NCBI GenBank assembly: GCA_004557565.1
Contig: SFGS01000036.1
Location: 1-42,957, forward strand
Reading direction: 5' to 3'
Length of the DNA stretch: 42,957 bases
Source of the DNA: Bacteroidales bacterium
GTDB taxonomy: Bacteria; Bacteroidota; Bacteroidia; Bacteroidales; Muribaculaceae
A program made the translations under genes and the position numbers. Numbering within the stretch: position 1 is the stretch's first letter; each line of letters starts with the position of its first letter. Positions 1-7,737 of this stretch are shown here, piece by piece. The notes beneath the pieces were generated by a model. It did not search any database and was not told where the DNA came from. It was given only the letters and a program-made list of their open reading frames with translations.

Positions 1-285
1 GATAGGTGAAAAATCTGACATGGCAAAATCCTGAGCAACTTTTTGTTGCTCAGGTACTTATAAATAAAGTTAAATCAAAGTGTTGCGGAATTAAGGTTTT
101 ACATTTTTAAGTCGGAACTTTTGTAAAAAAATCACACTTTTCAGGCGGAACTTTTGGTTTGACGGGTGTGTGTTTTTAGGTTAACTCCCTGATTGTTGCA
201 TTGTTATCCGACTTTTGTTGATATTTTGTTGTGTGAGGCATTTTCTTTTTCTGTTTCTGTCCATATTTGAGTGCTTTTTTTGTGC
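1..285. other. Intergenic start of window with a perfect hairpin
   Basis: No gene is supported here. There is a perfect 10-bp inverted repeat (30-39 with 45-54, loop TTTTT) not followed by a T-run, so it could be the end of an upstream transcript or an RNA hairpin. The 11-mer CGGAACTTTTG occurs twice, at 113-123 and 146-156. A long minus-strand reading frame that starts in this area is the shadow of the esterase gene that follows. Confidence 0.6.
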
Positions 286-293
286 TATATTTG
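286..293 (+). promoter_or_regulatory. Bacteroidetes -7 element TATATTTG before the esterase gene
   Basis: Exact match to TAnnTTTG, 23 bp before the start codon at 316. A TTTG at 266-269 could be the -33 element, but its spacing (16 bp) is shorter than usual. Confidence 0.6.
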
Positions 294-315
294 CCTTGAA
301 TTTTAAATATTTTGG

Positions 316-1389
316 ATGATGATGAAGATGGTTTTTTGGGCTTTGGCTGCTTGGTTTGCGGTTTCGGCTGCTGCTGCGGTGCATGTGAGCCCTACAAATG
401 AGAAGATTCAATACACTGGTCGTGTGAATTTCAGTAATCCGGAGTGTGTGCGCTTTGTGTACCCCGGTGTGCAGATTGCCGCCAATTTTGAGGGTACGGG
501 GCTGGCGATGAAGGCGAAGCCCGGCAGTGGCTATTTTGTGGTGGCTGTGGATAATTTGCCTGTACGCAAAATCTATTTCTCCCCCGCCGACTCGGTGATT
601 ACCCTTGCGAGCGGTCTGCCCACCGCACTGCCCCATACCGTGCGCGTTTACCTCTGCTACGAGGGCTATGCCAAGCGTCCCGAATTTCGTGGTTTCATTC
701 TGGAGGGCGACACTAAATTGGTGGCACCACCCAAGCGCCCCAAGCATCGCATCGAGTTTGTGGGCAATTCCATCACTTGTGGCTATGGCAATGAGAGTTT
801 GAACCGTAAATGCGGTTTTGCCGACTCCACCGAAAACCACTATCTCACCTACGCTTCGCTGCTGTGCCGTATGCTCGATGCCGAGGAACACTGCACGGCT
901 CGTTCGGGTATTGGCGTGTATCGCAACTACAACGGCAAGCGCGGCGGCGATGCCGACACCATGAGCAAATGGTACGACTACACCTGCTTCGACGACGCTT
1001 CGCAACTCTGGGACCACAGCAAGTTCCGCCCCGAAGTGATTTGTGTGAACCTCGGCACCAACGACTTGAGCACCAAGAATCACGACATCAACCTCTACAA
1101 GAAGGCGTATCGCAAATTTATCCTGCATTTGCATGAGGTGCAGCCACAAGCCAAGATTGTGATGCTTACTGGTCCGATGCTGTGGGGTGAATATCTGAAG
1201 GAGCAAATCCGTGTGCTCGATGAACTGCAAAAGGAGTTCACCGAACAAGGTCTTGCCACCTACCGCTTCGATATGACCCTGCAAGACGGCACCTTCGGTT
1301 ACGGCGGCAGTTGGCACCCATCGGCACGCCAGCACGAAATCATGGCTGGCGAATTGCTCCCATTGCTCAGCCGCCTGCTGAAGGAATAG
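316..1389 (+). CDS. Secreted SGNH/GDSL hydrolase, CE2-like acetyl-xylan esterase
   Basis: Likely removes acetyl or other acyl groups from polysaccharides outside the cytoplasm. The 357-residue product starts with a signal peptide (about residues 1-22), then a beta-rich N-terminal domain (about 25-135) and an SGNH domain (about 145-355). The nucleophile lies in GNSIT (Ser152), the block III motif is LGTND (Gly247-Asp250), and the catalytic His is in GSWHPS (His334). This two-domain order and length fit carbohydrate esterase family 2; CE2 enzymes often use a Ser-His dyad, and no Asp three residues before the His is seen here. There are three Met codons close together at the start (ATGATGATG); the first is used. 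It is a single gene with its own -7 element. The polysaccharide target is inferred, and another esterase specificity is possible. Confidence 0.85.
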   Translation: MMMKMVFWALAAWFAVSAAAAVHVSPTNEKIQYTGRVNFSNPECVRFVYPGVQIAANFEGTGLAMKAKPGSGYFVVAVDNLPVRKIYFSPADSVITLASGLPTALPHTVRVYLCYEGYAKRPEFRGFILEGDTKLVAPPKRPKHRIEFVGNSITCGYGNESLNRKCGFADSTENHYLTYASLLCRMLDAEEHCTARSGIGVYRNYNGKRGGDADTMSKWYDYTCFDDASQLWDHSKFRPEVICVNLGTNDLSTKNHDINLYKKAYRKFILHLHEVQPQAKIVMLTGPMLWGEYLKEQIRVLDELQKEFTEQGLATYRFDMTLQDGTFGYGGSWHPSARQHEIMAGELLPLLSRLLKE

Positions 1390-1520
1390 TTTTTTTATTA
1401 GAAGTTAAGAAGTTAAAGAAGTTAAGGAGTTAAGACGATTGCTCCGATTGCTCTGAGTTCTCCGAGTGCTCACCCCACACGCCTTGGAGAAAAAATATAC
1501 AAAAAATTACACTTTTTTCT
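1390..1520. repeat. Short tandem repeats of a GAAGTTAA type
   Basis: Right after the esterase stop, at about 1401-1437, an 8-9 bp unit (GAAGTTAA, GGAGTTAA) is repeated four times, followed by a degenerate series based on GCTCCGATT. Similar microsatellite-like arrays follow other genes in this window (4003-4034, 4090-4130, 31001-31080). No gene or terminator is visible. Confidence 0.6.
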
Positions 1521-1587
1521 TGCACGTTTTGCCCCAGCGGTGTGCAATGTTTTGCACACATTTCACGATAGTGTGGCAAAACGTGCA
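1521..1587. promoter_or_regulatory. Nested palindrome (candidate operator) upstream of the XRE-cupin gene
   Basis: A perfect 13-bp inverted repeat (TGCACGTTTTGCC at 1521-1533, GGCAAAACGTGCA at 1575-1587) encloses a second perfect inverted repeat (TGTGCAA at 1541-1547, TTGCACA at 1552-1558). It lies 40 bp upstream of the -7 element at 1628, a fitting place for an operator. Autoregulation by the downstream HTH-cupin protein is inferred. Confidence 0.55.
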
Positions 1588-1627
1588 TTTTTTTCAAAAA
1601 ACCGATACAATTATTTTCTAATTTGTT

Positions 1628-1635
1628 TATATTTG
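1628..1635 (+). promoter_or_regulatory. -7 element TATATTTG of the XRE-cupin/CoA-ligase operon
   Basis: Exact TAnnTTTG match 56 bp before the start codon at 1692. No clear -33 TTG at the expected distance. Confidence 0.6.
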
Positions 1636-1691
1636 CAACGATACGCTACGGCGTGTGGAACATTTAGACAATAATTAACATATTACGATTT

Positions 1692-2255
1692 ATGAGTGAA
1701 AGAGAAAATATTCAGCAAGTGGCGAGCCGGCTTGTGGGCTTGCGCGATGCGCTTGAACTCACGCCCGAACAGGTGGCGGAGGCTTGTGGAATAGAAGTGG
1801 AAACTTATCGCAATTACGAAAGCGGTGATTTCGACATTCCCATTAGTTTTATTCAAAATCTCGCCTCCATCTATGGTGTGCAGGTGCCTGAATTGCTGTT
1901 CGGCACATCGCCACGCATGAGTTCTTACTATGTGACCCGCGCAGGTAAGGGACCGCGCGTGGAGCGTTCGAAGGCTTACAGCTACGAATCGCTTGCCGAA
2001 GGATTCACCGACCGCATCATGCACCCGTTTTTGGTGATGCTGGAGCCTAACGACAATTCCATCGCCAAACCCAACACACACTCTGGTCAGGAGTTCAACT
2101 ATGTGCTTTCGGGCAGAGAAGAACTGCACATCGGCGGCAAAACGCTGGTGCTTAATCCCGGCGACAGCGTTACTTTCAACGCCCAGCTCCCCCACTACAT
2201 GCAAGCACTCGATGGGAAACCCCTCGTGTTCCTGTCGCTTATCGCAAGCGAGTAA
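1692..2255 (+). CDS. XRE-family regulator with C-terminal cupin domain
   Basis: A 187-residue two-domain regulator. Residues about 9-66 form a Cro/C1-type helix-turn-helix (LTPEQVAEACGIEVETYRNY is the recognition region) and about 105-182 a cupin_2 sensor barrel with the HSGQEFNYVLSG and LNPGDSVTFNA motifs. Proteins of this build (PuuR/YdcN-like) usually sense a small molecule and control the neighbouring catabolic or ligase gene. The acyl-CoA synthetase starts 46 bp downstream on the same strand, so the two are probably one operon and the ligase substrate or product may be the effector. The nested palindrome at 1521-1587 is the obvious candidate binding site. The domain call is firm; the effector is unknown. 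Confidence 0.88.
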   Translation: MSERENIQQVASRLVGLRDALELTPEQVAEACGIEVETYRNYESGDFDIPISFIQNLASIYGVQVPELLFGTSPRMSSYYVTRAGKGPRVERSKAYSYESLAEGFTDRIMHPFLVMLEPNDNSIAKPNTHSGQEFNYVLSGREELHIGGKTLVLNPGDSVTFNAQLPHYMQALDGKPLVFLSLIASE

Positions 2256-2301
2256 CTCTAATAAACACACAACATCACACAAACGCTTTTTTTAGATCAT
2301 T

Positions 2302-3999
2302 ATGTTAGAACGATTTTTAGATAAAGTGGATTTCGAGTCGTACGACGACTTTATGCAGAATTTCCACATCAAAGATTTACCGGGATTCAATTTCGCCTAC
2401 GATGTGGTGGACGAATGGGCGCGCATTGAGCCCGACCGCAAAGCCCTGCTTTGGACCAACGAGGCTGGCGATGTTAAGCAGTTCACGTTTGCCGACATCA
2501 AGCGCGAGAGCGACAAGACCGCGGCATATTTCCAGCAGTTGGGCATAGGCCGTGGCGATATGGTGATGCTGATTATGAAGCGTCGCTACCAATTCTGGTT
2601 TGCCATCACTGCACTCCATAAACTCGGTGCTGTGGCTATCCCTGCCACCCACTTGCTTACCGACGAGGACATCGTCTATCGCTGCCAGTCGGCTTCTATC
2701 CGTGCCATCGTGGCTGTGGGCGACGATGTGGTGCTCGACCATATCCAAAAGGCAGCCCCCGACTGCCCATCGGTGAAAAACTATATCTCCATCGGTCCGA
2801 AAGTGCCAGAGGGCTGGTGCGACTTCAACGCCGGCATCGAGAGCGCACCGCCATTCGTGCGCCCAGAGGTGGTGAACGAGCCAGGCGACATCTCGCTCAT
2901 GTACTTCACCAGCGGCACCAGCGGCGAGCCTAAAATGGTGGCTCACGATTTCCGCTATCCGCTGGGGCATATCATCACGGCAAAGTATTGGCACAACCTC
3001 GACGAGAACAGTCTGCACTTCACCCTTGCCGACACCGGTTGGGGCAAGGCTGTGTGGGGCAAATACTATGGTCAATGGATTGTGGGCGCCAACGTGTTTG
3101 TTTACGACTTCGAGAAGTTCCACCCAGTGGATGTGCTGGAGATGATTCACAAGTTCCATATCACCTCGTTTTGCGCACCTCCCACCGTGTATCGCTTCCT
3201 TATCCGTGAAGATGTGAAGAAATACGATATTTCATCGCTCAAATATTGCACCAACGCAGGCGAAGCGCTCAACCCCAACGTGTTTGAACGCTGGTATGAA
3301 CTTACCGGTATCAAACTTCACGAGGCGTTCGGACAGACCGAAACCACCGCCACCGTGGGCACCTATCCATGGATTGAGCCACGTCCGGGCTCAATGGGCA
3401 AGCCAAATCCTGGCTACGACATTGACCTCATCACCGCCGATGGACAGGTGGCTGAAGACGGTCAGCAGGGCGAAATCATCATACGCACCCACGGTCGCCG
3501 CCCCGAAGGACTGTTCCTCGGCTACTACCGCGACCCAGAACTCACCCACAAGAATTTCCACGACGGCATTTACCACACTGGCGACATCGCTTGGCGTGAC
3601 GAAGACGGCTACTATTGGTTTGTGGGCCGCAAAGACGATGTAATCAAGTCGTCGGGCTATCGCATTGGTCCATTCGAGGTGGAAAATGCGCTGATGAAGC
3701 ACGAGGCTGTGGTGGAGTGCGCCGTGACTGGCGTGCCCGACGAGGTGCGTGGTATGGCAGTGAAAGCCACCGTGGTGCTCAGCAAGGAATTTGCCGACAC
3801 CCCAGGCATTGAATACGATGTGGAATACCGTGGCAAAGAGGTGCCAGCGCTGGTGAAGGACATTCAAGACTTCGTGAAGCGCACCACCGCCCCCTACAAA
3901 TACCCTCGCGTGATTCAATTCGTGCGCGAACTCCCCAAAACCATCAGCGGCAAAATCCGCCGAGTGGAAATCCGCCAAAAGGACGGGGAAAGAAGTTAG
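2302..3999 (+). CDS. AMP-binding acyl/aryl-CoA synthetase
   Basis: A 565-residue member of the ANL superfamily that activates a carboxylic acid with ATP and joins it to CoA in the cytoplasm. Seen motifs: the P-loop FTSGTSGEPK (about residues 204-213), the A5 motif AFGQTETT, the hinge region TGDIAWRDEDGYYWFVGRKD followed by DVIKSSGYRIGP, and the C-terminal catalytic lysine in KTISGKIRR (Lys551). Length and sequence style resemble medium-chain or benzoate-type ligases annotated as acetyl-CoA synthetase-like in Bacteroidetes. It follows the XRE-cupin gene by 46 bp and is probably co-transcribed. The actual acid cannot be told from the sequence. Confidence 0.88.
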   Translation: MLERFLDKVDFESYDDFMQNFHIKDLPGFNFAYDVVDEWARIEPDRKALLWTNEAGDVKQFTFADIKRESDKTAAYFQQLGIGRGDMVMLIMKRRYQFWFAITALHKLGAVAIPATHLLTDEDIVYRCQSASIRAIVAVGDDVVLDHIQKAAPDCPSVKNYISIGPKVPEGWCDFNAGIESAPPFVRPEVVNEPGDISLMYFTSGTSGEPKMVAHDFRYPLGHIITAKYWHNLDENSLHFTLADTGWGKAVWGKYYGQWIVGANVFVYDFEKFHPVDVLEMIHKFHITSFCAPPTVYRFLIREDVKKYDISSLKYCTNAGEALNPNVFERWYELTGIKLHEAFGQTETTATVGTYPWIEPRPGSMGKPNPGYDIDLITADGQVAEDGQQGEIIIRTHGRRPEGLFLGYYRDPELTHKNFHDGIYHTGDIAWRDEDGYYWFVGRKDDVIKSSGYRIGPFEVENALMKHEAVVECAVTGVPDEVRGMAVKATVVLSKEFADTPGIEYDVEYRGKEVPALVKDIQDFVKRTTAPYKYPRVIQFVRELPKTISGKIRRVEIRQKDGERS

Positions 4000-4223
4000 G
4001 GAGTCAACGAGTCAACAGGTCAACGAGTCAACAGGTTTTTTTGTCTGACGAGTCGGACTGGTCTGACAAGTCCGACAGGCGATGGTGTCGTCTTAACTTC
4101 TTTAACTCCTTAACTCCTTAACTTCTTCACTTCTGAATCGTAATTTCTTGGTTGTGCAACGTGTTGCATTGCTTTTTTTGCGTTTTGTTGGGTGTTTATA
4201 GGGTGGAATATCTGAAAATATAT
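4000..4223. repeat. Intergenic short repeats and a GTGCAA-N4-TTGCAT motif
   Basis: After the ligase stop, GTCAACGAGTCAACAG is tandemly duplicated (4003-4018, 4019-4034). A 9-bp degenerate series follows, with an inverted repeat GTCGGAC (4052-4058)/GTCCGAC (4070-4076), then a TAACTCCT/TAACTTCT series at about 4090-4130. At 4154-4169 GTGCAACGTGTTGCAT resembles the inner palindrome at 1541-1558. No coding potential is seen. Confidence 0.55.
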
Positions 4224-4231
4224 TAAATTTG
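4224..4231 (+). promoter_or_regulatory. -7 element TAAATTTG before the Na/phosphate symporter
   Basis: Exact TAnnTTTG match 38 bp upstream of the start codon at 4270. No clear -33 element. Confidence 0.5.
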
Positions 4232-4269
4232 TAACATAATTTTTATAATTTGAAGATATTCTGCGGAAT

Positions 4270-5955
4270 ATGGATACATTAATCAACGTATTTTCTCTTT
4301 TGGGTTCGCTCGCCCTGTTCCTTTACGGAATGAAAATTATGAGCGAGGGACTTGAAAAATTCGCCGGTGAACGCTTGCGCGCTATTTTGGCTGCTATGAC
4401 CAAAAATCGTGTGATGGGTGTTTTTACCGGTATTTTTATTACTGCGCTTATCCAGTCGTCGTCGGCCACTACTGTGATGGTGGTGTCGTTCGTTAATGCT
4501 GGATTGATGTCGCTCACCCAGTCAATCGGTGTGATTATGGGTGCCAACATCGGTACTACGGTCACAGCATGGATTATCTCGGCTGTGGGATTCAAGGTGA
4601 ATATTGCCGCCTTTGCCATTCCAATGCTTGCCATAGGTATGCCGCTCATTTTCTCTGGCAACAGCAAGCGCAAGAGCGTGGGCGAATTTGTGTTTGGCTT
4701 CTCATTCCTGTTCATGGGTCTGTCGTTCTTGCAAAACTCTGCCACCGACTTGAATATGGGCGAAATTGTGGCAAATATGCTCGCTACGATGCCTGTTGAC
4801 TCGTTCGGCACCATTCTGCTCTTTGTGCTGGTGGGTGCAGTGGTCACTATGATTGTGCAAGCCTCAGCCGCCACCATGGCAATTACCTTGATGCTCTTCG
4901 ATATGCATATTCCGGGCTTCGGCTTCGAGCAGGCAGCCGCTTTGGCGATGGGTCAGAATATCGGTACCACCATCACCGCATTCATGGCTTCGCTCACAGC
5001 CAACACACAAGCGCGCCGTGCCGCCCTTGCCCACATGTTCTTCAATGTGTTTGGCGTGGTGGTAGTGCTCTTGATGTTCTATCCTGCATGTAATGCTGTT
5101 CGCTGGTTTGTGACCGATGTGATGGGCATTCAGAGCAACGACCTCTTCTTGCTCTCCGCATTCCATACCGCATTCAATGTGTTCAACACTTTGATTCTTA
5201 TCTGGTTTGTGAAGCAGATTGAGCAACTTGTGTGCAAGGTGCTCCCCGACAAGAATACAGAAGAAAATCAGCCTCGCTTGAAATACATCTCTGCAGGCTT
5301 GTTCTCTACCGCCGAACTTTCGCTCCTTGAAGCGCGTAAGGAAGTTGCACTGATGGGTAAGCGATGTATGAGAGCCTTTGAGTTTGTGATGAGTATGCAC
5401 GGCATCTCGAAGGAAGAAGAGTTCAACGCCATCTTCCATAAGGTGGAGAAATACGAGGGCATCACCGACAATATGGAGTATGAGATTGCGCACTACCTCC
5501 AGAAGGTGAGCGAAGGCCGCCTTTCCGATGAGTCGAAGCGCCAAATTCAGCGTATGCTCCGTGAGGTTGACGACCTTGAGAGTATCGGCGACTGCTGTTA
5601 CAACTTGGCTCGCACGCTCTCGCGCAAGCGCACCAAGTGTAAGGCTCACTTTACCGACGAGCAGAGCATCCACATCTCCGAAATGGAGAAACTGGTGCTC
5701 GCATCGCTGGAGCAGATGGTGACCACGCTGCAGAAGCCTGAAGGCGAGGGACACGACATCTCGGCAAGTTATGAAATAGAGAGTGAAATCAACAGTCTGC
5801 GCACCAGCCTGCGCGACAACAACCTGATTCAAATCAGTGCTGGCGCATACGACTACGACCTCGGTGCTTTCTATATCGACCTTGTGAACGGTATGGAAAA
5901 ACTTGGCGACCACGTGCTCAATGTGGTGCAAGCCAAGGCACGTCAGAAAGTGTAA
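4270..5955 (+). CDS. Na+/phosphate cotransporter (NptA/PNaS family) with PhoU-like tail
   Basis: A 561-residue inner-membrane protein. The first 310 residues are hydrophobic and carry the two inverted family repeats: QSSSATTVMVV with MGANIGTTVTAW in the first, and QASAATMAI with MGQNIGTTITAF in the second, which are the QSS-type phosphate/sodium signature of PF02690. Residues about 340-555 are charged and helical with PhoU-like repeats. The family imports phosphate with sodium, and the PhoU part probably modulates transport. It is a single gene with its own -7 element and a strong terminator at 5978-6016. Full length for the family; no anomaly seen. Some family members may act as exporters or on other anions. 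Confidence 0.92.
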   Translation: MDTLINVFSLLGSLALFLYGMKIMSEGLEKFAGERLRAILAAMTKNRVMGVFTGIFITALIQSSSATTVMVVSFVNAGLMSLTQSIGVIMGANIGTTVTAWIISAVGFKVNIAAFAIPMLAIGMPLIFSGNSKRKSVGEFVFGFSFLFMGLSFLQNSATDLNMGEIVANMLATMPVDSFGTILLFVLVGAVVTMIVQASAATMAITLMLFDMHIPGFGFEQAAALAMGQNIGTTITAFMASLTANTQARRAALAHMFFNVFGVVVVLLMFYPACNAVRWFVTDVMGIQSNDLFLLSAFHTAFNVFNTLILIWFVKQIEQLVCKVLPDKNTEENQPRLKYISAGLFSTAELSLLEARKEVALMGKRCMRAFEFVMSMHGISKEEEFNAIFHKVEKYEGITDNMEYEIAHYLQKVSEGRLSDESKRQIQRMLREVDDLESIGDCCYNLARTLSRKRTKCKAHFTDEQSIHISEMEKLVLASLEQMVTTLQKPEGEGHDISASYEIESEINSLRTSLRDNNLIQISAGAYDYDLGAFYIDLVNGMEKLGDHVLNVVQAKARQKV

Positions 5956-5977
5956 TTTCTTACAACAAAATACAGCG

Positions 5978-6020
5978 GCAGGGCATCAACCATTGGGGTT
6001 GGTGCCCTGCTTGATTTTTT
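5978..6020 (+). terminator. Intrinsic terminator after the phosphate symporter
   Basis: A 13-bp stem with one G-T wobble pairs 5978-5991 with 5997-6010 (GCAGGGCATCAACC with GGTTGGTGCCCTGC), followed by a T-rich tract at 6011-6020. Confidence 0.85.
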
Positions 6021-6056
6021 ATGCAGATTATTTTCGGAATTTGCAAAAATATTGAT

Positions 6057-6064
6057 TAACTTTG
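6057..6064 (+). promoter_or_regulatory. -7 element TAACTTTG before the Ig/dockerin protein gene
   Basis: Exact TAnnTTTG match. The start codon is 126 bp away (6190), so the mRNA would have a long leader of roughly 115 nt. Confidence 0.5.
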
Positions 6065-6189
6065 TGCGCTATACACAAGTATGATTTCGGGGACTGTAGG
6101 GCTGTTGCCGCGCGATTGCGACAATAGCACAAATAACAGGAACACAGAATTTTAAACAAACTATATCAACTAATCAAACATTTGGTGTT

Positions 6190-7410
6190 ATGAAACAACT
6201 ATTTTCTTTATTCATTTTGGCGATTTTCGCCGCAGCCACTTCCTTTGCGGCAGAAGTGGAACTCACTTCGTTTAAAGATGTCAGTGCCGACGCTGACGAC
6301 TATATTAGCTATGTGGCAGAGCAAGGGAAATCGGCTACTCCTCCTGCTGTGTATAGCGGAGTGATTCGCGTTTACCAAAATGGTGGTCTATTTACCGTCA
6401 ATGCTAAGAATGGTGCAAAAATCACGCAGATTATTTTAGGATCATCGATGGCAACATCTGTCACTTATAGCGTGGATGGAGCTGACGAATCGGCTGCTCA
6501 GGCTATCAAGGCAAATGCGACACTTACTGTAGACGAATTGTCGGCTAACAGCATTCGTTTTACTTGTAAGGGAACAAGCAAGAGTGAGCGCCTTTATGTT
6601 AACTACCTTAAAGTGACTTATGAAACTCCTGGTGGCACAAAGGTGGTTACCTCTATCGCCATTACTGGCACCCCTGCAAAAACAGAGTATTACACTGGCG
6701 ACAAGTTTAATCCTGAAGGCTTGGTGGTGACTGCCACTTTTGACGACAATACCACAGAAGCGGTAACTCCAAACTGGGAGTTCACTCCAGCCACATTCAC
6801 AGAGGTGGGAAATATTTCTGTTGCTGTTAAAGCCACTTATGGTGGTCAGACCGCACAAACCACCTGCCCTGTAACTGTAAAAACCATTGCCAACACTAAG
6901 GAAACTGCCTACACTGTGGAGCAGGTAATTGCTTTGATTGATGCTGGCGTGGGACTCTCTACTCCAGTGTATGTGAAAGGTGTGGTCAGCAAAATCGTAA
7001 CTCCATACTCTGCGCAGTATAAAAACATCTCATTCAACGTGTCGGACGATGGCGCAGTAAATTCTCCACAATTTCAGTTCTTCCGCAATCAGAAAGATGC
7101 TAAAAACGGTTATACCGAAGATCCAAATATTTTGGTGGGAGCCTCTGTTATCGGTTATGGCACACTCACAAAGTATAACACAACTTACGAATTTAATGCA
7201 GGTAACTACCTCGTAGAATACATCGCTCCAACACTCGCTGGCGACATCAACGGCGACGGCGTGGTGAACACTTCAGACGTAACAGCCCTCGTCAATGCGG
7301 TTTTGGGTGATGGCGACGTGACTTTGGAAATAGGCGACCTCAACGACGACGGTTTGCTCGACGTGACCGACGCCACCATGCTCATCTACCTCCTCGGCGA
7401 AGAAAACTAA
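6190..7410 (+). CDS. Secreted protein with Big_3-like, OB-like and dockerin-like domains
   Basis: A 406-residue exported protein of unknown role. In order: a signal peptide (about 1-21); a beta-rich N-terminal domain (about 22-152); a bacterial Ig-like group 3 domain (about 155-232, with TSIAITGTPAKTEYYTGDKF and ending in TTCPVTV); an OB-fold-like domain of the DUF6359 type (about 238-350, with PVYVKGVVSKIV); and a two-part dockerin-like module at the end (GDINGDGVVNTSDVTALVN and DLNDDGLLDVTDATMLIYL), with two calcium-loop motifs. Such proteins are common in Prevotella and Bacteroides and are usually annotated as hypothetical. The dockerin-like tail may serve attachment or assembly; no cohesin is encoded nearby. 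The domain order is seen, the function is not known. Confidence 0.8.
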   Translation: MKQLFSLFILAIFAAATSFAAEVELTSFKDVSADADDYISYVAEQGKSATPPAVYSGVIRVYQNGGLFTVNAKNGAKITQIILGSSMATSVTYSVDGADESAAQAIKANATLTVDELSANSIRFTCKGTSKSERLYVNYLKVTYETPGGTKVVTSIAITGTPAKTEYYTGDKFNPEGLVVTATFDDNTTEAVTPNWEFTPATFTEVGNISVAVKATYGGQTAQTTCPVTVKTIANTKETAYTVEQVIALIDAGVGLSTPVYVKGVVSKIVTPYSAQYKNISFNVSDDGAVNSPQFQFFRNQKDAKNGYTEDPNILVGASVIGYGTLTKYNTTYEFNAGNYLVEYIAPTLAGDINGDGVVNTSDVTALVNAVLGDGDVTLEIGDLNDDGLLDVTDATMLIYLLGEEN

Positions 7411-7460
7411 AAACTCCCTCACCACCCTCCCCCACGAGGGTGCCACCCAAAAATAAAAAT

Positions 7461-7499
7461 CCGCACCTATTTCACATTTGATTGACGAAATAGGTGCGG
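7461..7499. terminator. Bidirectional terminator, 13-bp perfect stem
   Basis: CCGCACCTATTTC (7461-7473) pairs perfectly with GAAATAGGTGCGG (7487-7499). On the minus strand it runs into an ATTTTTATTTTT tract, so it can end the minus-strand esterase transcript; on the plus strand it follows the Ig/dockerin gene by 50 bp. The -33 element of the next promoter lies in its loop. Confidence 0.7.
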
Positions 7500-7511
7500 C
7501 TCTTATATTTG
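7482..7511 (+). promoter_or_regulatory. Orphan promoter TTG-N19-TATATTTG
   Basis: TTG at 7482-7484, 19 bp, then TATATTTG at 7504-7511: both Bacteroidetes promoter boxes at the usual distance. No believable protein gene follows, only hairpins and a T-run, so it may drive a small RNA. Confidence 0.55.
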
Positions 7512-7517
7512 TACCAT

Positions 7518-7649
7518 CAACACGCTATAGCGTAAGAAACAGCGTATTCCTCCTCGTTCCAAAATTTTGCCTAATCCCAAATTTATATATGAATTTTGGG
7601 ATTATAATCCTAAAAATATATATGAAATTTGGGATTAGCGTGTTTTTTT
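7518..7649 (+). ncRNA. Candidate small RNA with tandem 33-nt hairpins
   Basis: Predicted from structure only. The promoter at 7482-7511 would start a transcript near 7518. It would hold a 12-bp palindrome ACGCTATAGCGT (7522-7533) and two head-to-tail 33-nt imperfect palindromes, 7572-7604 and 7605-7637 (29 of 33 bases identical), then a T7 run at 7643-7649. The outer arms CTAATCCCAAATTT (7571-7584) and AAATTTGGGATTAG (7625-7638) also pair perfectly. It lies between two convergent genes. The alternative is a double terminator or a repeat with no RNA product. Confidence 0.4.
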
Positions 7650-7651
7650 CG

Positions 7652-7719
7652 TTCAGTGGAAAACCCCTGGTGATAAAATGATTTCTTGGTAAAAACCGCA
7701 TCAAATTACTCAAAACGAT
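7652..7719 (+). repeat. Internally deleted copy of the dispersed multi-hairpin repeat
   Basis: Begins with the element's end sequence TTCAGTGGAAAA and jumps to CCCCTGGTGATAAAATG through ACCGCATCAAATTACTCAA, matching the middle of the full copy (about 10112-10170). Same orientation as the full copy at 9863. Confidence 0.7.
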
Positions 7720-7737
7720 AACCACATTTGGGTTGAA

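Noticed and set aside
181..1335. Long minus-strand reading frame opposite the secreted esterase
   Set aside because: Shadow of the plus-strand gene; its product has no domain, whereas the plus-strand product has an intact SGNH motif set and signal peptide.
7478..7681. Short plus-strand frame of 67 codons
   Set aside because: Covers the hairpin pair and a repeat fragment; composition is not protein-like and it starts inside a terminator loop.
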